A DNA stretch of 64,000 bases from the NCBI GenBank assembly GCA_036924285.1, contig JAYKYS010000005.1, positions 9,610,001 to 9,674,000 of the forward strand, read 5' to 3'. The DNA comes from Asterella californica (taxonomy: Eukaryota; Streptophyta; Marchantiopsida; Marchantiales; Aytoniaceae). Position 1 is the first letter of the stretch. Each line of letters opens with the position of its first letter. Of the stretch, positions 11,403 to 22,768 are shown in pieces. A model generated the notes under the pieces. That model made no database searches. It saw only the letters and a list, made by a program, of their open reading frames with translations, and had not been told where the DNA came from. Both the position numbers and the translations under genes were made by a program.

Positions 11403-11693
11403 GCCTCTGGTTAGTAGTAGGAAGCTTTCCACAGGTTTTCCGAAGTAGGGCTAGTTAAACTGAAAGCGTTCTTAATGTTTATGCTTAAAACATGAGGTAC
11501 TAATCACCGAATGCACGATTGTTCCACAACATCGTGGTACAGAATATCACCAAATTCTTGGTTATGTTCTACAGATTGAACACTCGTTTTCTTGCTCATT
11601 TTTGAATTGTCTGGAGAGAGTACGGATTCTCCCATGACTCCCTACCTCAATTCTCTTACCGCCAAGAGTTGGAACAGAGAAGGTGACCATTTA

Positions 11694-11972
11694 CACGAAT
11701 ATTGAAGATGCCAAGAAAGCCAGGGAAAAATTATGAGAGGAGAAGGAGGCTGCAGAGGGTTAGAGTATCTTCATCTGGTATCAAGTACGTTGCCATGGCC
11801 CGATGATATTTCTATGTTCTTCGATTGGAGTTAACATCCGTTCAATGTCGATGAATGCTCCTATTGATTATTCTGCTCTGCACAGATACAAGGAACTAGA
11901 GCCGGGTACAAGAAGAACTCTTGCTCTAGGTGACGAGGTTGCGGTATACTACACAATATCGAGGCTGAACGG
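11694..11972 (+). pseudogene. captured FKBP-like prolyl isomerase exons
   Basis: Two exon-like segments (11694-11784 and 11886-11972) are joined by a GTACGT donor and a CACAG acceptor. They read DAKKAREKL, a stop, EEKEAAEG, a one-base frame change, VSSSGIKYKELEPGTRR and ALGDEVAVYYTISRLNG, followed by a GTAAAC donor. The order SGIKY-x-E, GD-x-V-x-V-x-Y and a terminal NG matches the start of FKBP-type peptidyl-prolyl isomerase domains, perhaps a plastid type with an N-terminal charged helix. Only the first part of the domain is present. The stop and frame change show it is not translated. Its position between Harbinger ends implies transduplication of a host gene fragment. Confidence 0.45.
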
Positions 11973-12344
11973 GTAAACTTTTGATCCTTAAAATTCTTGG
12001 AACGTAGTCACCAACGGTAGTGACCTACTTACCCGTTGTGAATTACTCTCATCACCGAGTTGAGGACGTCTGAAGGTATCTTTTTCTTCTCGTCCATCGC
12101 ACTTCTCGAGAATTTGTTTTGTTTTTTCAAGCTTCTTCTTTATTAAACGCTCTTTGAAGCCCGGCTCAAGGATCTTTAACCCATGTGAGACAGTTCTCTC
12201 CTATATTCAGTCACCCAGGTGAGACAGTTCTCTCTAAGCTCGAAACAAGAGAAGCACGAAAGTAACGAAGCATTTGGCTTGCTGTGTACATTTATACCTA
12301 CAGTGTTTTAAATACTTAACACTGAAATTGCTTGTATGTGGCAG

Positions 12345-12422
12345 CCCGTGTTCTTAACAAATGCGCAGAAGACGGAACTTGCACTAAAGCGCAAGCAGGA
12401 AGAAGATGGAGCAGCGGAAAAG
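12345..12422 (+). pseudogene. captured exon, PRP28/DDX23-like N-terminal region
   Basis: A 78-nt phase-0 segment lies between a GCAG acceptor and a perfect AAG|GTAAGT donor. It encodes PVFLTNAQKTELALKRKQEE plus DGAAEK. The pattern K/P-x-FL(T/S)-x-A-(Q/E)-x3-LAL-x-R-(R/K)-Q-E-E is what I recall from the N-terminal region of the spliceosomal DEAD-box helicase PRP28 (DDX23), upstream of its helicase core. The fragment has no stop and intact splice sites but carries no catalytic domain. It appears unrelated to the FKBP-like exons upstream, so the element may hold pieces of two host genes. The identification rests on 26 residues. Confidence 0.4.
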
Positions 12423-13137
12423 GTAAGTGGTATCATTTTGGAAGTGTCTGCTCTGAACGAACAATTTTGTCCTCTTTCTTTGAACCTAGCAAAACCGTTA
12501 TTCCCATTTGCCGGACAACCAATGGTTTCATCACCCGGTACTTTCCTGCAAGAATGTATGTTCACCACCTGATATATTTGTCGTAGTGTCTTCTATATTT
12601 CGTTCTTATCAGATTGTTAATAGATTTTGCAAACGCGGAAGAATGGGGCACGTCTGCACTGATCGTACATTTGTCCGTCTTCAAACATACTGGTAATGTG
12701 TTCACACAGCATGATCCAACAATCTTGGATTTTTTCTGCAGGTACAAAATTTGGCTCACATTTACCTCAAAAGGATTTTATGAAGAAAGGGTGTTTTCTG
12801 TTTATTGCCCAGCAGTTTCCACTGAGCTCAAAATTTGAGTAAGGTGTAAGGTTTCTGACTGTTCCGAGTTTGCACACATTTGGTTGACTAGTGAAACTTT
12901 TTTCTACAGAAGTTAAAGTTCTACGGTCTTTGCAGGTAGTCACATGTCAGTTCTTGGTGTTGTTTCCTGGATGACACACATTTATCCTGATGCAAGATCA
13001 GCTTTCTTCAGGGTTTACGCTGTGTGGGTTAACTTTTTAACTCTTCTGCTTCTACATTGAAGGAGCTCACAATGCGGTAAACTGCCATTTATCATGTATG
13101 TACGTGGCAGATATTTGCAGGAGGAGACCTATTACTT

Positions 13138-13230
13138 AGATTCACTCTCTGCTCTGCAGCTTCCAACTGTTTTGCTTCAATTAAATCCAAAATCCACAAC
13201 CTGCCATGGTTACCATGTATAACGAGAACA
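13138..13230. repeat. internal duplicate of part of the Harbinger Myb gene
   Basis: This segment repeats, with differences, the Myb-gene stretch at 16269-16352: ttcactctctgctct(g/a)cagc, ttccaac(t/c)gttttgc, and acctgccatggtt(a/g)ccatgta. Orientation relative to the element is the same. It is a truncated internal duplication without a usable frame. Confidence 0.8.
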
Positions 13231-14028
13231 GTTCAAATTTGTGGTGAGCTTGATGAAGTAACATGTAAACCCGTTAAAAGTTGCAATAAATGTAACGAAG
13301 TTGCTCCACCTCTTGCAACTCAGAGAAACAGCAAAAGCCATTGAAGAGCGTGTGAGTTCTCAGTTACAGGATTTGGTTTTTTTGAATGCGGTTTCTCATT
13401 CACATTATCGTTTTGATCCTCAACATAATTCTCAAGTTCACTTGTGTAGTCATTGAAGGTGCTACCTTCGTAGGTAAGTCTTCTCTCATAAACTTTGACT
13501 TCTCTTAAGTTTGTGCGGAAAGTTTTTGAAAGTGAAGATAGTTTAAAGATATTTTGAATTTTGAATTTTAGTTTTTGTATATTTTTTTTATAAAAATGAG
13601 AGAATTATTATAATCTGTAACTATTAATTATCTTTGAAGTTAATGATATGTTTATATATATCTATATATTCTAAGGTATGACCTTGATTGGTCTGCAGCG
13701 TGAATGTTATAGATTATAAACATATATAGACTTCAATGAAAATTTGATAGAAAAATTTATAATAATTTTTTCATTTCTCAGTTTCTTGTTTCATGATTTC
13801 ATGTTTTTGTGTGGATCTTTATTTGTTACATAGTCTACTAGATAACGTATATAGTAATTATGTTTCAAGTTTTGAGTTTTATCTAGTGTGCAAACATAGA
13901 TTGATCTTTCTTATTGTCCGGATAATATCATTCTGAAAATTGTGAAATCAATCGAGAGTGTTTCAATTAGTCTACAATCATTCAAAATTTATCCTTGAAA
14001 TAGAATAAACACTACTTATGTTGACTAT

Positions 14029-15290
14029 TTAATTGTCAGCTAAAAACTGTGTCAGTGCTTCTCGCACATCATCTCCTGTGTCTCGAACTCTAGGTATATT
14101 TACCCCAGATGATACAGAGACAGACGAAATATCTGGAGCAAACGAATGAGCTAACACACTGTTTAAAACTAAAAAGTTATGTATAATGCACGCTGCTTTA
14201 ACAATCTCAGCAGCCCACTGCACGCTAATAGTGATTCCGATGTTGAGAATGTTGAACCTTGCTTTCAGAACTCCGAATGCTTGCTCAATGCATACTCTAT
14301 TTCTTATTTGTTGCTATGTGAACAACCTTTGTAAATGAGTGGAACTTGGACCCGAAGAATAAGGAGGCATCATACTTTTTGACATGGGGTATCCAGAATC
14401 TCCTAAGACATATGGATAAAGTCGAAAACCAGAAGAGAGAGTCAAAACAAGTTCGTGTAGTACCTTACCATCTCGGATATGTGTCCACAACGAGGAGGTT
14501 CTGAAGACTCGTGCATCATGATTAGATCCCGCCCGTCCACAACTTACATCGAGGAACATGCCATCAGTGTCACAGACAGCTTGCAAAATCAATGAATGAT
14601 ATGCTTTTCTGTTGTAAAACTCATGAGGTTGATCCCTTGCTGGAGGAGCCTTTATCTTTATGTGCGAGCCATCGATTGCTCCATGGCAGTTGAGAAGATC
14701 ACATTTCCGTTGAAATCCATTGGACACTCGTTCCAGCATCGCTCCTTTAGGCCAACGGACGTACAAGGGACCCATCACTCTATTCACTGCAAGTACTACT
14801 TCAACAAAAATCTCTTGTGAAGTACTCTCTTCTATTCCAAACCTTTCCCCTATGTGAAAATGAGCCATTCCAGTGGCAAGACGAAAGAAGGTTGCTCCCA
14901 CCCAAATTTCAACAGGAATGACATTTCGATATCGCGTATCATGTTTTCGAACATGAGGGGATAGCATCTGGACAACTTCTATAAACATAGTTTTGGACAT
15001 ATGAAGGGTCTTGATCCAACGATCATCATCATAACTCTCCCATAAATAATATCGAAACTAGATAAGAGATCTCGGTTTAACCCACCAGCCAAGGCGTAAG
15101 TTTTGTTGCTGGTGTGCAAGGAGAATCTGCTGCGCTGCTATAAAAATTCTAGACAGAGACTCCAACACATCTTCTCGTATATGCCCTCCTTCGTCCTCCT
15201 CGTCCATTCTCTGGAACTCTAGAATGATCTGAACTGCGGCCACCATTGTAGTGATAATAAGCGCTATGATCCTTTGAATATCTGCGAATT
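14029..15290 (-). pseudogene. PIF/Harbinger transposase with two amber stops
   Basis: Reading from about 15290 (after a TTCGCAG acceptor-like site) or from the ATG at 15246, one frame runs to 14029 through two TAG codons (15058-15060 and 14311-14313). The segments are an N-terminal helix with LGWWVKPRSLI, then YYLWESYDDDRWIKTLHMSK, a helix-turn-helix-like region, and the DDE nuclease. Catalytic D1 is in GAIDGSHIKIKAPP and D2 in GSNHDARVF. The expected E is in RVCIEQAFGVLKARF, just after the second stop. The last 94 residues (ending ALTQFLADN) are otherwise intact. The old relic at 25.9 kb has Trp (TGG) where the first stop lies, so that lesion is probably TGG to TAG. The function would be to cut and join the element ends together with the Myb-like partner. 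Confidence 0.92.
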
Positions 15291-15607
15291 AGTAGTAAAC
15301 ACACATCCAGACATAACAACAAACATCTAGTATAAGACAATCCATAAAAAAAGAATATTGAATGTCATGCACAATAAACATGATTACAACTATCATCTGT
15401 AGAGCTTGGACATTCACAGAAAAATGCATAATATAAATTGAATGAACTATTGAAAAACATTCAGAACATATATATCCAAAATCAGCCAGTGTACGCAGTA
15501 TGCGCATTTACAAAACTCCTGCAATACAGGATTTTCTGAGAACAACAGAGAGGTTGGTATTGACTACATACGAGACTACATCCTACCATACATAGAACTA
15601 CATACAA

Positions 15608-16769
15608 CTAAACAGTAGGACGTTGAGAATAGAGAGCCGAGCCAATATCAGTAAGAGACCCGGCCATCTTGCTCAAAACCTGAACCAGCTGATTAGATCT
15701 CTGGTCTGCTGCTTCTAACTTCTTGCTCTCCAGCTCTCGGTACAAATCTAGTTTTCGGTTCTCAACATCTACTATGTTGTTTCCAAAAGTACCAAGCGTC
15801 TGGTTTAGCAGAGAACCAGCCTTAGTAGAATCTCTATTCCTCTTTTCAGAGTTGTGTCGACTGGATGCTTCAGCGTCCAAAGGAGAGCTCGAATTCCATA
15901 TTTCAGGTTCAGGTTGTGCACCTAGCAACGGTTCTCCATCAAGAGCTGGTCCTGAACTCGGAGAGAGAGTTTCCGCCATACAAGGGGGTGTGGTCCCTGG
16001 TCTAGATCCTAGCCAACAATCTATAAGGGAGTAGAACTGCATGTTGAAGTTCAAAGGTAGCTTTCTCACTTTTCGCTCATTCAGATCAACAGCCGTGTAA
16101 GGGGCATAACCTGATGTCCTATTATGATCACGAATCTTTCTATATGCACCTAGCACACCTTCCCATTTGTTTTTTTATTTGAGAAGCATCAGCTTCTACT
16201 CCCTTTGATCTGAGATAAGCTTGGAGCTTGGACGTTTTCATCGCTGGACTAGACATGCTGGCTAGACCGGTATTCACTCTCTGCTCTACAGCTTCCAACC
16301 GTTTTGCCTCAGTTAAATGCACGACCTGCCATGGTTGCCATGTACAACAAGAAATCTTGGACGGATGGTTACCTGGCTGAGGAAAGCCTGCTTGGGAGTC
16401 GACATCCGCTTCTGGTGTTGGTGGAATCCACTGTGGTCCACCGGTATTGTCATACCCATTCGAACTCGGCTGGTGAGTAACTGGTCCACTAAATCCACGT
16501 TCTTCAGGAGCGAGCTCATCGAATGGCATAGCACCCTCAAGGCTCGAACCCATTATTTCTCTCAAATTTGGGGGCGGAGCATACACGCGATCACTTGAAG
16601 TTGGAACAAAAGCAGAAGTCGGATTAATCGGCAATCGCTGGCTATCTTCAGTGATGACCTCCCTATACTCCTGGTGGTGAGCTTCATCATCAACCGCGTT
16701 GAACAACTCCATCACCCTTCTACGGAGGACCATCGTCCAATGAATGAGCTGGTCAGTGACAGAATACAA
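15608..16769 (-). pseudogene. Harbinger Myb/SANT-like protein, frameshifted
   Basis: Two overlapping frames join to a single protein. The first (16769-16140) has a low-complexity N-terminus, then a Myb/SANT-like helix set (QPWQVVHLTEAKRLEAVEQR, LQAYLRSKGVEADASQIKK). The second (15608-16156) continues it with WEGVLGAYRKIRDHNRTSG and a coiled-coil tail (ELESKKLEAADQR, SQRPTV). The switch falls at a run of seven A on the coding strand (16170-16176). One more A would give IKKNKWEGVLGAYRK, the normal third helix of the fold, so a one-base loss is likely. In PIF/Harbinger elements this protein binds the ends and helps bring the transposase into the nucleus. The gene is transcribed in the same direction as, and lies upstream of, the transposase. 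Confidence 0.88.
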
Positions 16770-17312
16770 ACGCGATGTCCATAAAACTATTGTTAACGTC
16801 TAACAGAAGCAACTAAAATTGCACATTACAGTTTACTCGACCACATGCTAGTAACATTTGACTCGTGAGGTAAAGCGAAGGCAAGAAACTGCCATGAACA
16901 CTGAATGTTCATGAAATTCTACTCTCGATCACCACTTCACTTCAAAACGTCCATTGCTTGTCCATTCCCCGCCAACGCTAGCATTCTCGCGCTCATTGTT
17001 TGCATGTTCTCCGCCAAGGTGTTTGTTCTTCTTCGTCAAACTCAAAGTCTTGCTGATGTGGAAATACCGATGATGCTGAACTGACATAGCACGAGTCCCT
17101 AAACATTCACTTTAGCGTGCGAACCTGAAAAACTGATAATCAGATGTTAACGGGAGGGGTCACACAGATTATTCTCTAAACCGTGGAGCGGGTCCATACT
17201 AGCCGAAAAACGATAAGCGGGCATGGTGCGGTGCTACTGTTATTACCGACCCTAAACTCGGAGAAGCTTGAAGCAAAAAACTAGGGGCAAAAAGCGTGGT
17301 GCGGTGATGCCC

Positions 17313-17917
17313 TTACTATGGTTAGTAAACAGGGAGGCCTAGATGAAGATGAAAGAGAGAATCGAAGGAACTCTTTACACTTCGTCTCGAATGCGTCCCT
17401 AAAACAGCAGTTGTTTGGAGATGATGATGAATAATATGCATGCTCAACCACCTTGGGGGAAATTTTTCTCGGAATCTGTTATCTGAAAAAATATAACTAT
17501 TGTAAAAAAGTCAGTATTAATTTTTATTGAAAATCAAATTTAATGTTTAAGTGTTAAATTTTAGCCATATAGAGAACTGCGGAAACGTCTCAGAAAACCC
17601 ATAAGTGAAGTTCATACCAACATGACTCCAACAGTATAACTCAGGTAGATTGCCGACTAAAATGATTATTTCAATAAATACTTTAGTGTATTTCCTAAGA
17701 CTTCCAGTCGGAAGGATAAGGTAATATATTAAGCCTGCACCAGTTAAATACACCAGGGCAGCGAACAGAAGTACCATAGTGATCAATTGACTGGAGTATC
17801 ATGAGGGACATTGGGAGAAATCTTATCTTTCGACAAAAGAGCGAGAGTAAGACAGAAGGTGAGAACTTCAAAGAGAGCAGAGGTACTTTGCTTAAAAGAT
17901 GATGTTGAACTTTGAAG
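17313..17917. other. unassigned AT-rich flank
   Basis: It begins with the right TTA duplication of the Harbinger element (17313-17315). It contains gatgatgaataatatgcatg near 17421-17440, which resembles a motif on the other flank near 10885-10905. ORFs of 75-79 codons (17547-17922, minus) have no recognisable product. Confidence 0.3.
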
Positions 17918-19409
17918 GTCACTTTATGGAACGTCTGCAGGCTAGGCTCTTAACTTCAGACAGAACTTGCAAAATGGATATATGAGCAAGGAGCAACACA
18001 AACAATCCTTTTTTTACAAGAACTGAAAACTTCAAAAAGTAAACTCGAGAAGCAACTGAAATGGATACTAGAAGGATGGAGGGTTGAAGTAGATTATGCA
18101 TGCTCGGATAGAGGAGCAGAGGCGATAGTATACCACTCCTCCATCCCAGTATTTTCAAGCGGATCGAAGGAAGATGATCATGCAACATGGATAAAATATG
18201 ATACAAGCACAAATGAAACAGGGGTAGTATGAACGTACGTCTCAAACGATAAGAAAGAACGTGTGGAGTTATGAAAATGATGAGTAAGATTAATTAGGAT
18301 GGAGATATAAATATAGTGGAAATTAAGGAAGATAGCATTGGCCCTTTGCCAACGTTACAAGGAGTAGAGAAAAGAGTTTGACAAGCGTGTCAGTGGACAA
18401 ACAACATGATAGATGAGTGAATGACAGCAACGATAAGCAGGGGCCCGATGTTTACACGACAATAAAGAGAAATAGATACGATCAGGCGAGACTCAACAGA
18501 TTTTACTTAATAGAAAGGGCAGAAAGTGATACGTTTGGAGATCATGTCCATGTAACAATATGGCTGAAGATAGAAGCTTCAGCCATAGGAGGGAGCTCAT
18601 AGGAGAAAAAAAAGAGAAATACACATATGAAGATGGATTCACAATAATTAAGCAAGAGGAAGTAAGCCAAGAGATCTCACAAGAATGTAGGAAGCATCCA
18701 CATCGCGTTAATGATTGTCGTAGAAGATGGATGTTGGGATGAAAAAAGATACACAAGCAAATGAGAGTCATACGTGCAAGACGAAAGATAGATACGTTCA
18801 GTAGAGTTGAGCTCATGTAAGAATTGAATGTTGTGGGAGGACGATAGAACTGTGCAATGATGACACAACAAGAAGAGAGTTAGATGAGATAGAAAACAAA
18901 ATTAGGAAGTTGATCACGAAGATGTGATAAGGTGACGTCGGAATTGTAAGATCAAGTGGTTCAGAGAGGGAGACACATCCTTTAAATGAAGTAAATGATA
19001 AATGATAAATGTTTTATCTTGTCCGTTTATCCTTTCAAAGGATATCGGACTGTCCTTTGTAGGTAACCATAGCGTACCTGGATCAGTTTCACACGACAGC
19101 GACTTTGTTGACCTCCAACCAAGAGCAGGAGGGTTTGAACCCCATACCTTTCGCTTAGAGATCTGAGACTCAACCATACATAAAGACGAGGGACAATCCA
19201 TCATGTCGCATGAAGAGATAATGCACCAAGTAAATATGTTCTACCAAGCTATCTATAAACTCGAGGAAGATGGTTTTTCTGAAGTGGACAAAAAGTTCAT
19301 GAGGGAGGACAATGAGGTCTTAGTGATGATACATGAAAGGAAAGAAATTAGAGCAGTGGTGGTTAGTCTAAAGGAGATGAATCGTCGAGGCCGTGTGAGG
19401 ATGGTGTGA
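17918..19409 (+). pseudogene. LINE relic: endonuclease and start of the reverse-transcriptase part
   Basis: The plus strand shows an APE-type endonuclease in order: VTLWNV (17918), LAKWIYEQGATQTILFLQEL, DYACSDRGAEAIVYHSS, GPDVYTT with ARLNRFYL (about 18440-18510, matching the SRLDRFYL block) and FGDHVHVTIWL (the SDH-x-PV block). After it comes KIKWFREGDTSF (18950-18987), the K-x-W-x-x-EGD linker of plant LINEs. The linker then resumes after a SINE-like insert as MHQVNMFYQAIYKLEE (19212 on). Stops and frame changes are frequent. No reverse-transcriptase catalytic motif was found after 19410, so the copy seems to be missing its end or decayed beyond recognition there. Confidence 0.75.
18988..19202 (-). 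mobile_element. tRNA-derived SINE inserted in the LINE
   Basis: On the minus strand an A-box TGGTTGAGTCTC (19165-19176) and a B-box GGTTCAAACCC (19131-19141) lie 24 bp apart. About 120 bp later the sequence ends in short tandem tttatca/tttacttc units near 19000, as SINE tails do. The flanking LINE reads KIKWFREGDTSF just before and HEEIMHQVNMFYQ just after, so the SINE splits a once continuous linker. Exact borders and target duplication are uncertain. Confidence 0.6.
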
Positions 19410-22400
19410 GGAACTGAAGAAATGCGTTGAAAATGCGATTTGTGTGTTAAGTCTACGAAGATAGATGTGTAGATAATTGAAAGATGTGCAAGTCAGATAG
19501 CTATCACTCTAGTTTCGAAGATCTCGCAAAAACAAAAGATAGTGTTTCGGTTAAAGTTGAAAAGAAGAGCAAGTGCTTGTGAACATTAGGAAATGGAGAT
19601 TGATACACACTGTTAGAAAAAAAGAAAAAATGTTAGCAGCATTCACACACGATGAATTCGAATGGTCATGAAGACGAATGGAGTTGAACATCAGAATAAT
19701 CAGTTAGCAAATGGAGTGCAAATGTCAAAGTAATTAGATCATAATGTTCTTGGAAATTGACAAGAGAAGCACATATAGTTATCAAGGCAGACAACGTACG
19801 TGGATTGATACTTCTAACAGGAGAGGAAATTAAGATGATCTAGTGATGATTACTCATCTGCTTTCTGAAACTGAAATCACATGACAAAGATGCACTGCAC
19901 TTTATGCGTATCAAAGGTTTTCATTGAGTGAGAGAGCAAACAAGAGAGAAGTAATGCACTCTCTAGAAATTCCAGCGATGGAGTAGGCTTCAAGTTTTGG
20001 GTTCCCAAAACCTGAAATGAGGATGAGATTGTAAGACTTTGAGGGGGATCGCGCAATGATAGACCTTGAAGATGTTTTTTTTTTCAGTGTCTCTTTCTAA
20101 ACTAGTGTCGTAGGCTTAACCCGCTTCTTGTGCAAGAAAAATATAAATACATCAACTTAGTGTCCAACCACATATACTAGTTTATCAAATTTTTTGTTAT
20201 TATTTGCAAGCTTGGTAACATTCAAATTTTGCACTCCAAGAACATGGGGTGAATGTTGTGACCGTAACCATGGTTTAGGTTTACTGTCATTGAGCAAGTA
20301 ACTTTCGTTTTTATGTTTATTTTAACAAAAGTAAACAGTAATATAACATGTGTCAACATAGAAGACAAACAAGTTTTAGAAGATATATAAATTTTTATAT
20401 TTTATTTTTACTTCAAAAATAATAATAAATAATGTGACATATGTCAACGTAAAAGACAAACTTCTCTTAAAAACCCTAAGATGATACTCAAGAAGAACTT
20501 CTATCAATTATCATTAATTTTTAAAATATTTTTCACTTCAGTTTACTGATAACCTATAAACTAATATGTGCGATGTTACTTCTTATTACCGAACCTAGGT
20601 TCCGAACCAAAACTAATCGAAATAAACTATGTGTGGCTGGGCCTTATTTATTTGTAAAGAAGCAAAGGACTTCCGGTTTGGAAATCTGGATTCCGAGTGA
20701 GACATCTCCGTTTCGGCGTTTAGCAAGCTTGCTGCTAAGTGACAAAGAACTTAAATCATTCAAACTTGACTTGTTTTGTTTCTTTCTGCTTGTTCGTCAC
20801 CTTCCCGGACTTCGACAAAGCTGATCTTCGCTTTCTACTGCGACGTGAAAAAGTTGCAGTCCAGCCCGACCAGCTTCAAAGTCGGATAAGAGAAATAGAC
20901 GGCAGTGCGTTGGCAATCATGACAGCTACGGGTAGTGTTTGAGCTGGCCCAGTGAGAGACCGCAACCAAGGTAATGACGCCACGTTGCGCTACACTGGGC
21001 CCACCTTTTGACCACGACTGCTCCACGTTCCAGTCGACCTGCACGGCCCTCCTCCTCGTCGTCCGTCTAATCAGCGACGCGCCTATCCGTACGTTGCAGC
21101 GATCTACGTCTCGTCTGTCACTCGCATGCTCAAAGTGGTGCAGTAAGTTAAATCATCTGTCCCTGTGACGACCCAAATATTTCGTATGTACAACTCAAAT
21201 CTCATCACTTCCCGCTTCTTGGACCGTCTGACGCTACATGACGGGACACGTGTTAGCCTATTTCACGTTCAGACAAAATAATCGCCGCGTCGGATATTAC
21301 TAACTGCACTGCTGCAGTGTAGTGCGTCCTGGAAATAAATAAATAAATAAATAAATTCCTCTTATTTATTTTCTTCTTAGCCAGAAAATAGCCCGGTCTC
21401 ATTTGAGGCCAGCCGGTCTAGTTTTTCTGATGGTTAGGTTTTCTAAATGATCAAGTTCGGTAATAAGAGGATTGTTTTATCTGAGCACCTGCATATTCAC
21501 CTCTTCTATCTTCCGATGGAGGAGGTAAATATACTGGAATTTAATTTAATCTTTAGTTATTTTGGTAGCAAAAAATATTAAATTAATCTCAATGTATATT
21601 AATATATTAATGAATATAAATTTTTGGACTTGTATTTTTTGAAACGCGACATTGGAGTCAAGACTGATGAGTTATTTTTTACTCTCTCGTGTTTCCAGAT
21701 ATAGCTAACAGATAAAATTTATAAAATATTTTAATTTTTATATCTATTTAATATTTAATATTTATGTAATATATATATATTCCTGATAATAATAAACGAG
21801 CAAAAGTTCCCCACCGTTCATCCAGCGTGCATATTTGCTTCTCTCCAAGAAGTAAGAGGATAGTCGTACTAAGTTGGACCTGTTTGTAAAGGTGTTAAGA
21901 AATATCTTGTTTCTAAATTTGCTGACAATTCGAACAGGAATAGTACACGTGGACAGGTAATGAGTTCAATTCTGGTGCACTTCTTTATTTTGATACAAAA
22001 CATTGAGATAGCTTTCTTTCTACGAAAGGTTCTAAGGGATTCTTTTTTAGAATATGATATTATAATTAGTAAGTAATAAGAATCTATATTAACTGCCAAT
22101 ACGTATATAATTATAATAAATTAAAACTCTAGTATTCAAACAAGTTGTTGTGCATGCAATGGAATTACAAACGTTATGTATTTGTCGATACAGACAGTTC
22201 TTGAATTTGAAGATTTTCATACCCGGTTGAGTGATGTTTTGTCAAAAATTTAATATCATCTTCGTATATTAAATTAAATATAATAATACTATTTGTACAT
22301 ATATACATATTTATAGTGTTATGATAGAATATATAATTTGATAAATAAATTATATGAAAAATTATAATATATAATTCAAATGTAATATTATTTATTTATT

Positions 22401-22768
22401 AGTATTATTGAATATTTAATTTAGATTTATACATATATATGATATCTAAATATATGTAAATATATACTGGACTTGCAGAATTAATTATACGTGAAAAATT
22501 ATAAATTCTAATATACAATAATAGATATAGTGTCATGGTTGAGATATATAAAATAAATTTCTGAAAATAAAATTAGTTATCGAATATATAGAGACTTTAT
22601 CATGTGAACCAAATATGTTTTTCAATGGACAAAATTAATTGAGTTGTATCACAAAGATTACCGTAACATGTTGATCCCTCCGGGGATTATGTTGGACCTT
22701 ATGCCTAAGGACAGGAAGGATATCTCCTTTATAGTAGCATGTTGTGCACGCCTCCGCTTACTACACGC
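19410..22768. other. unassigned region
   Basis: Mostly AT-rich, with a GC-richer island at 20570-21170 that carries plus-strand ORFs of 64-83 codons without recognisable motifs. An (aaat)n microsatellite lies at 21333-21357. A gcatattcacctcttc motif (21491-21506) matches, inverted, one near 43.58 kb and 9.25 kb. No host gene could be supported. Confidence 0.35.

Larger units (their letters stand above)
10966..17312 (-). mobile_element. PIF/Harbinger DNA transposon, 6.35 kb
   Basis: The terminal inverted repeats are GGGCATCACCGCACCtCGC at 10966 and, inverted, the same bases with an a at the lower-case position ending at 17312. They continue into GCTTTTTG, giving 24 of 25 matching bases. TTA stands directly outside each end (10963-10965 and 17313-17315), the target duplication typical of PIF/Harbinger. 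A second subterminal motif, AGCACCGCACCA, occurs in inverted orientation near 11134-11145 and 17222-17233. The element carries a transposase (14029-15290) and a Myb/SANT partner (15608-16769), both minus strand, which is the two-gene content of this superfamily. Captured host-like exons fill 11.7-12.4 kb. Both genes are broken, so the copy is not autonomous as it stands, though the ends look mobilisable in trans. Confidence 0.93.

Noticed and set aside
15058..15060. The first transposase stop being removed by an intron
   Set aside because: The nearest plausible GT donor would give an intron of only about 33 bp, and the relic copy has a sense TGG codon there with continuous reading.
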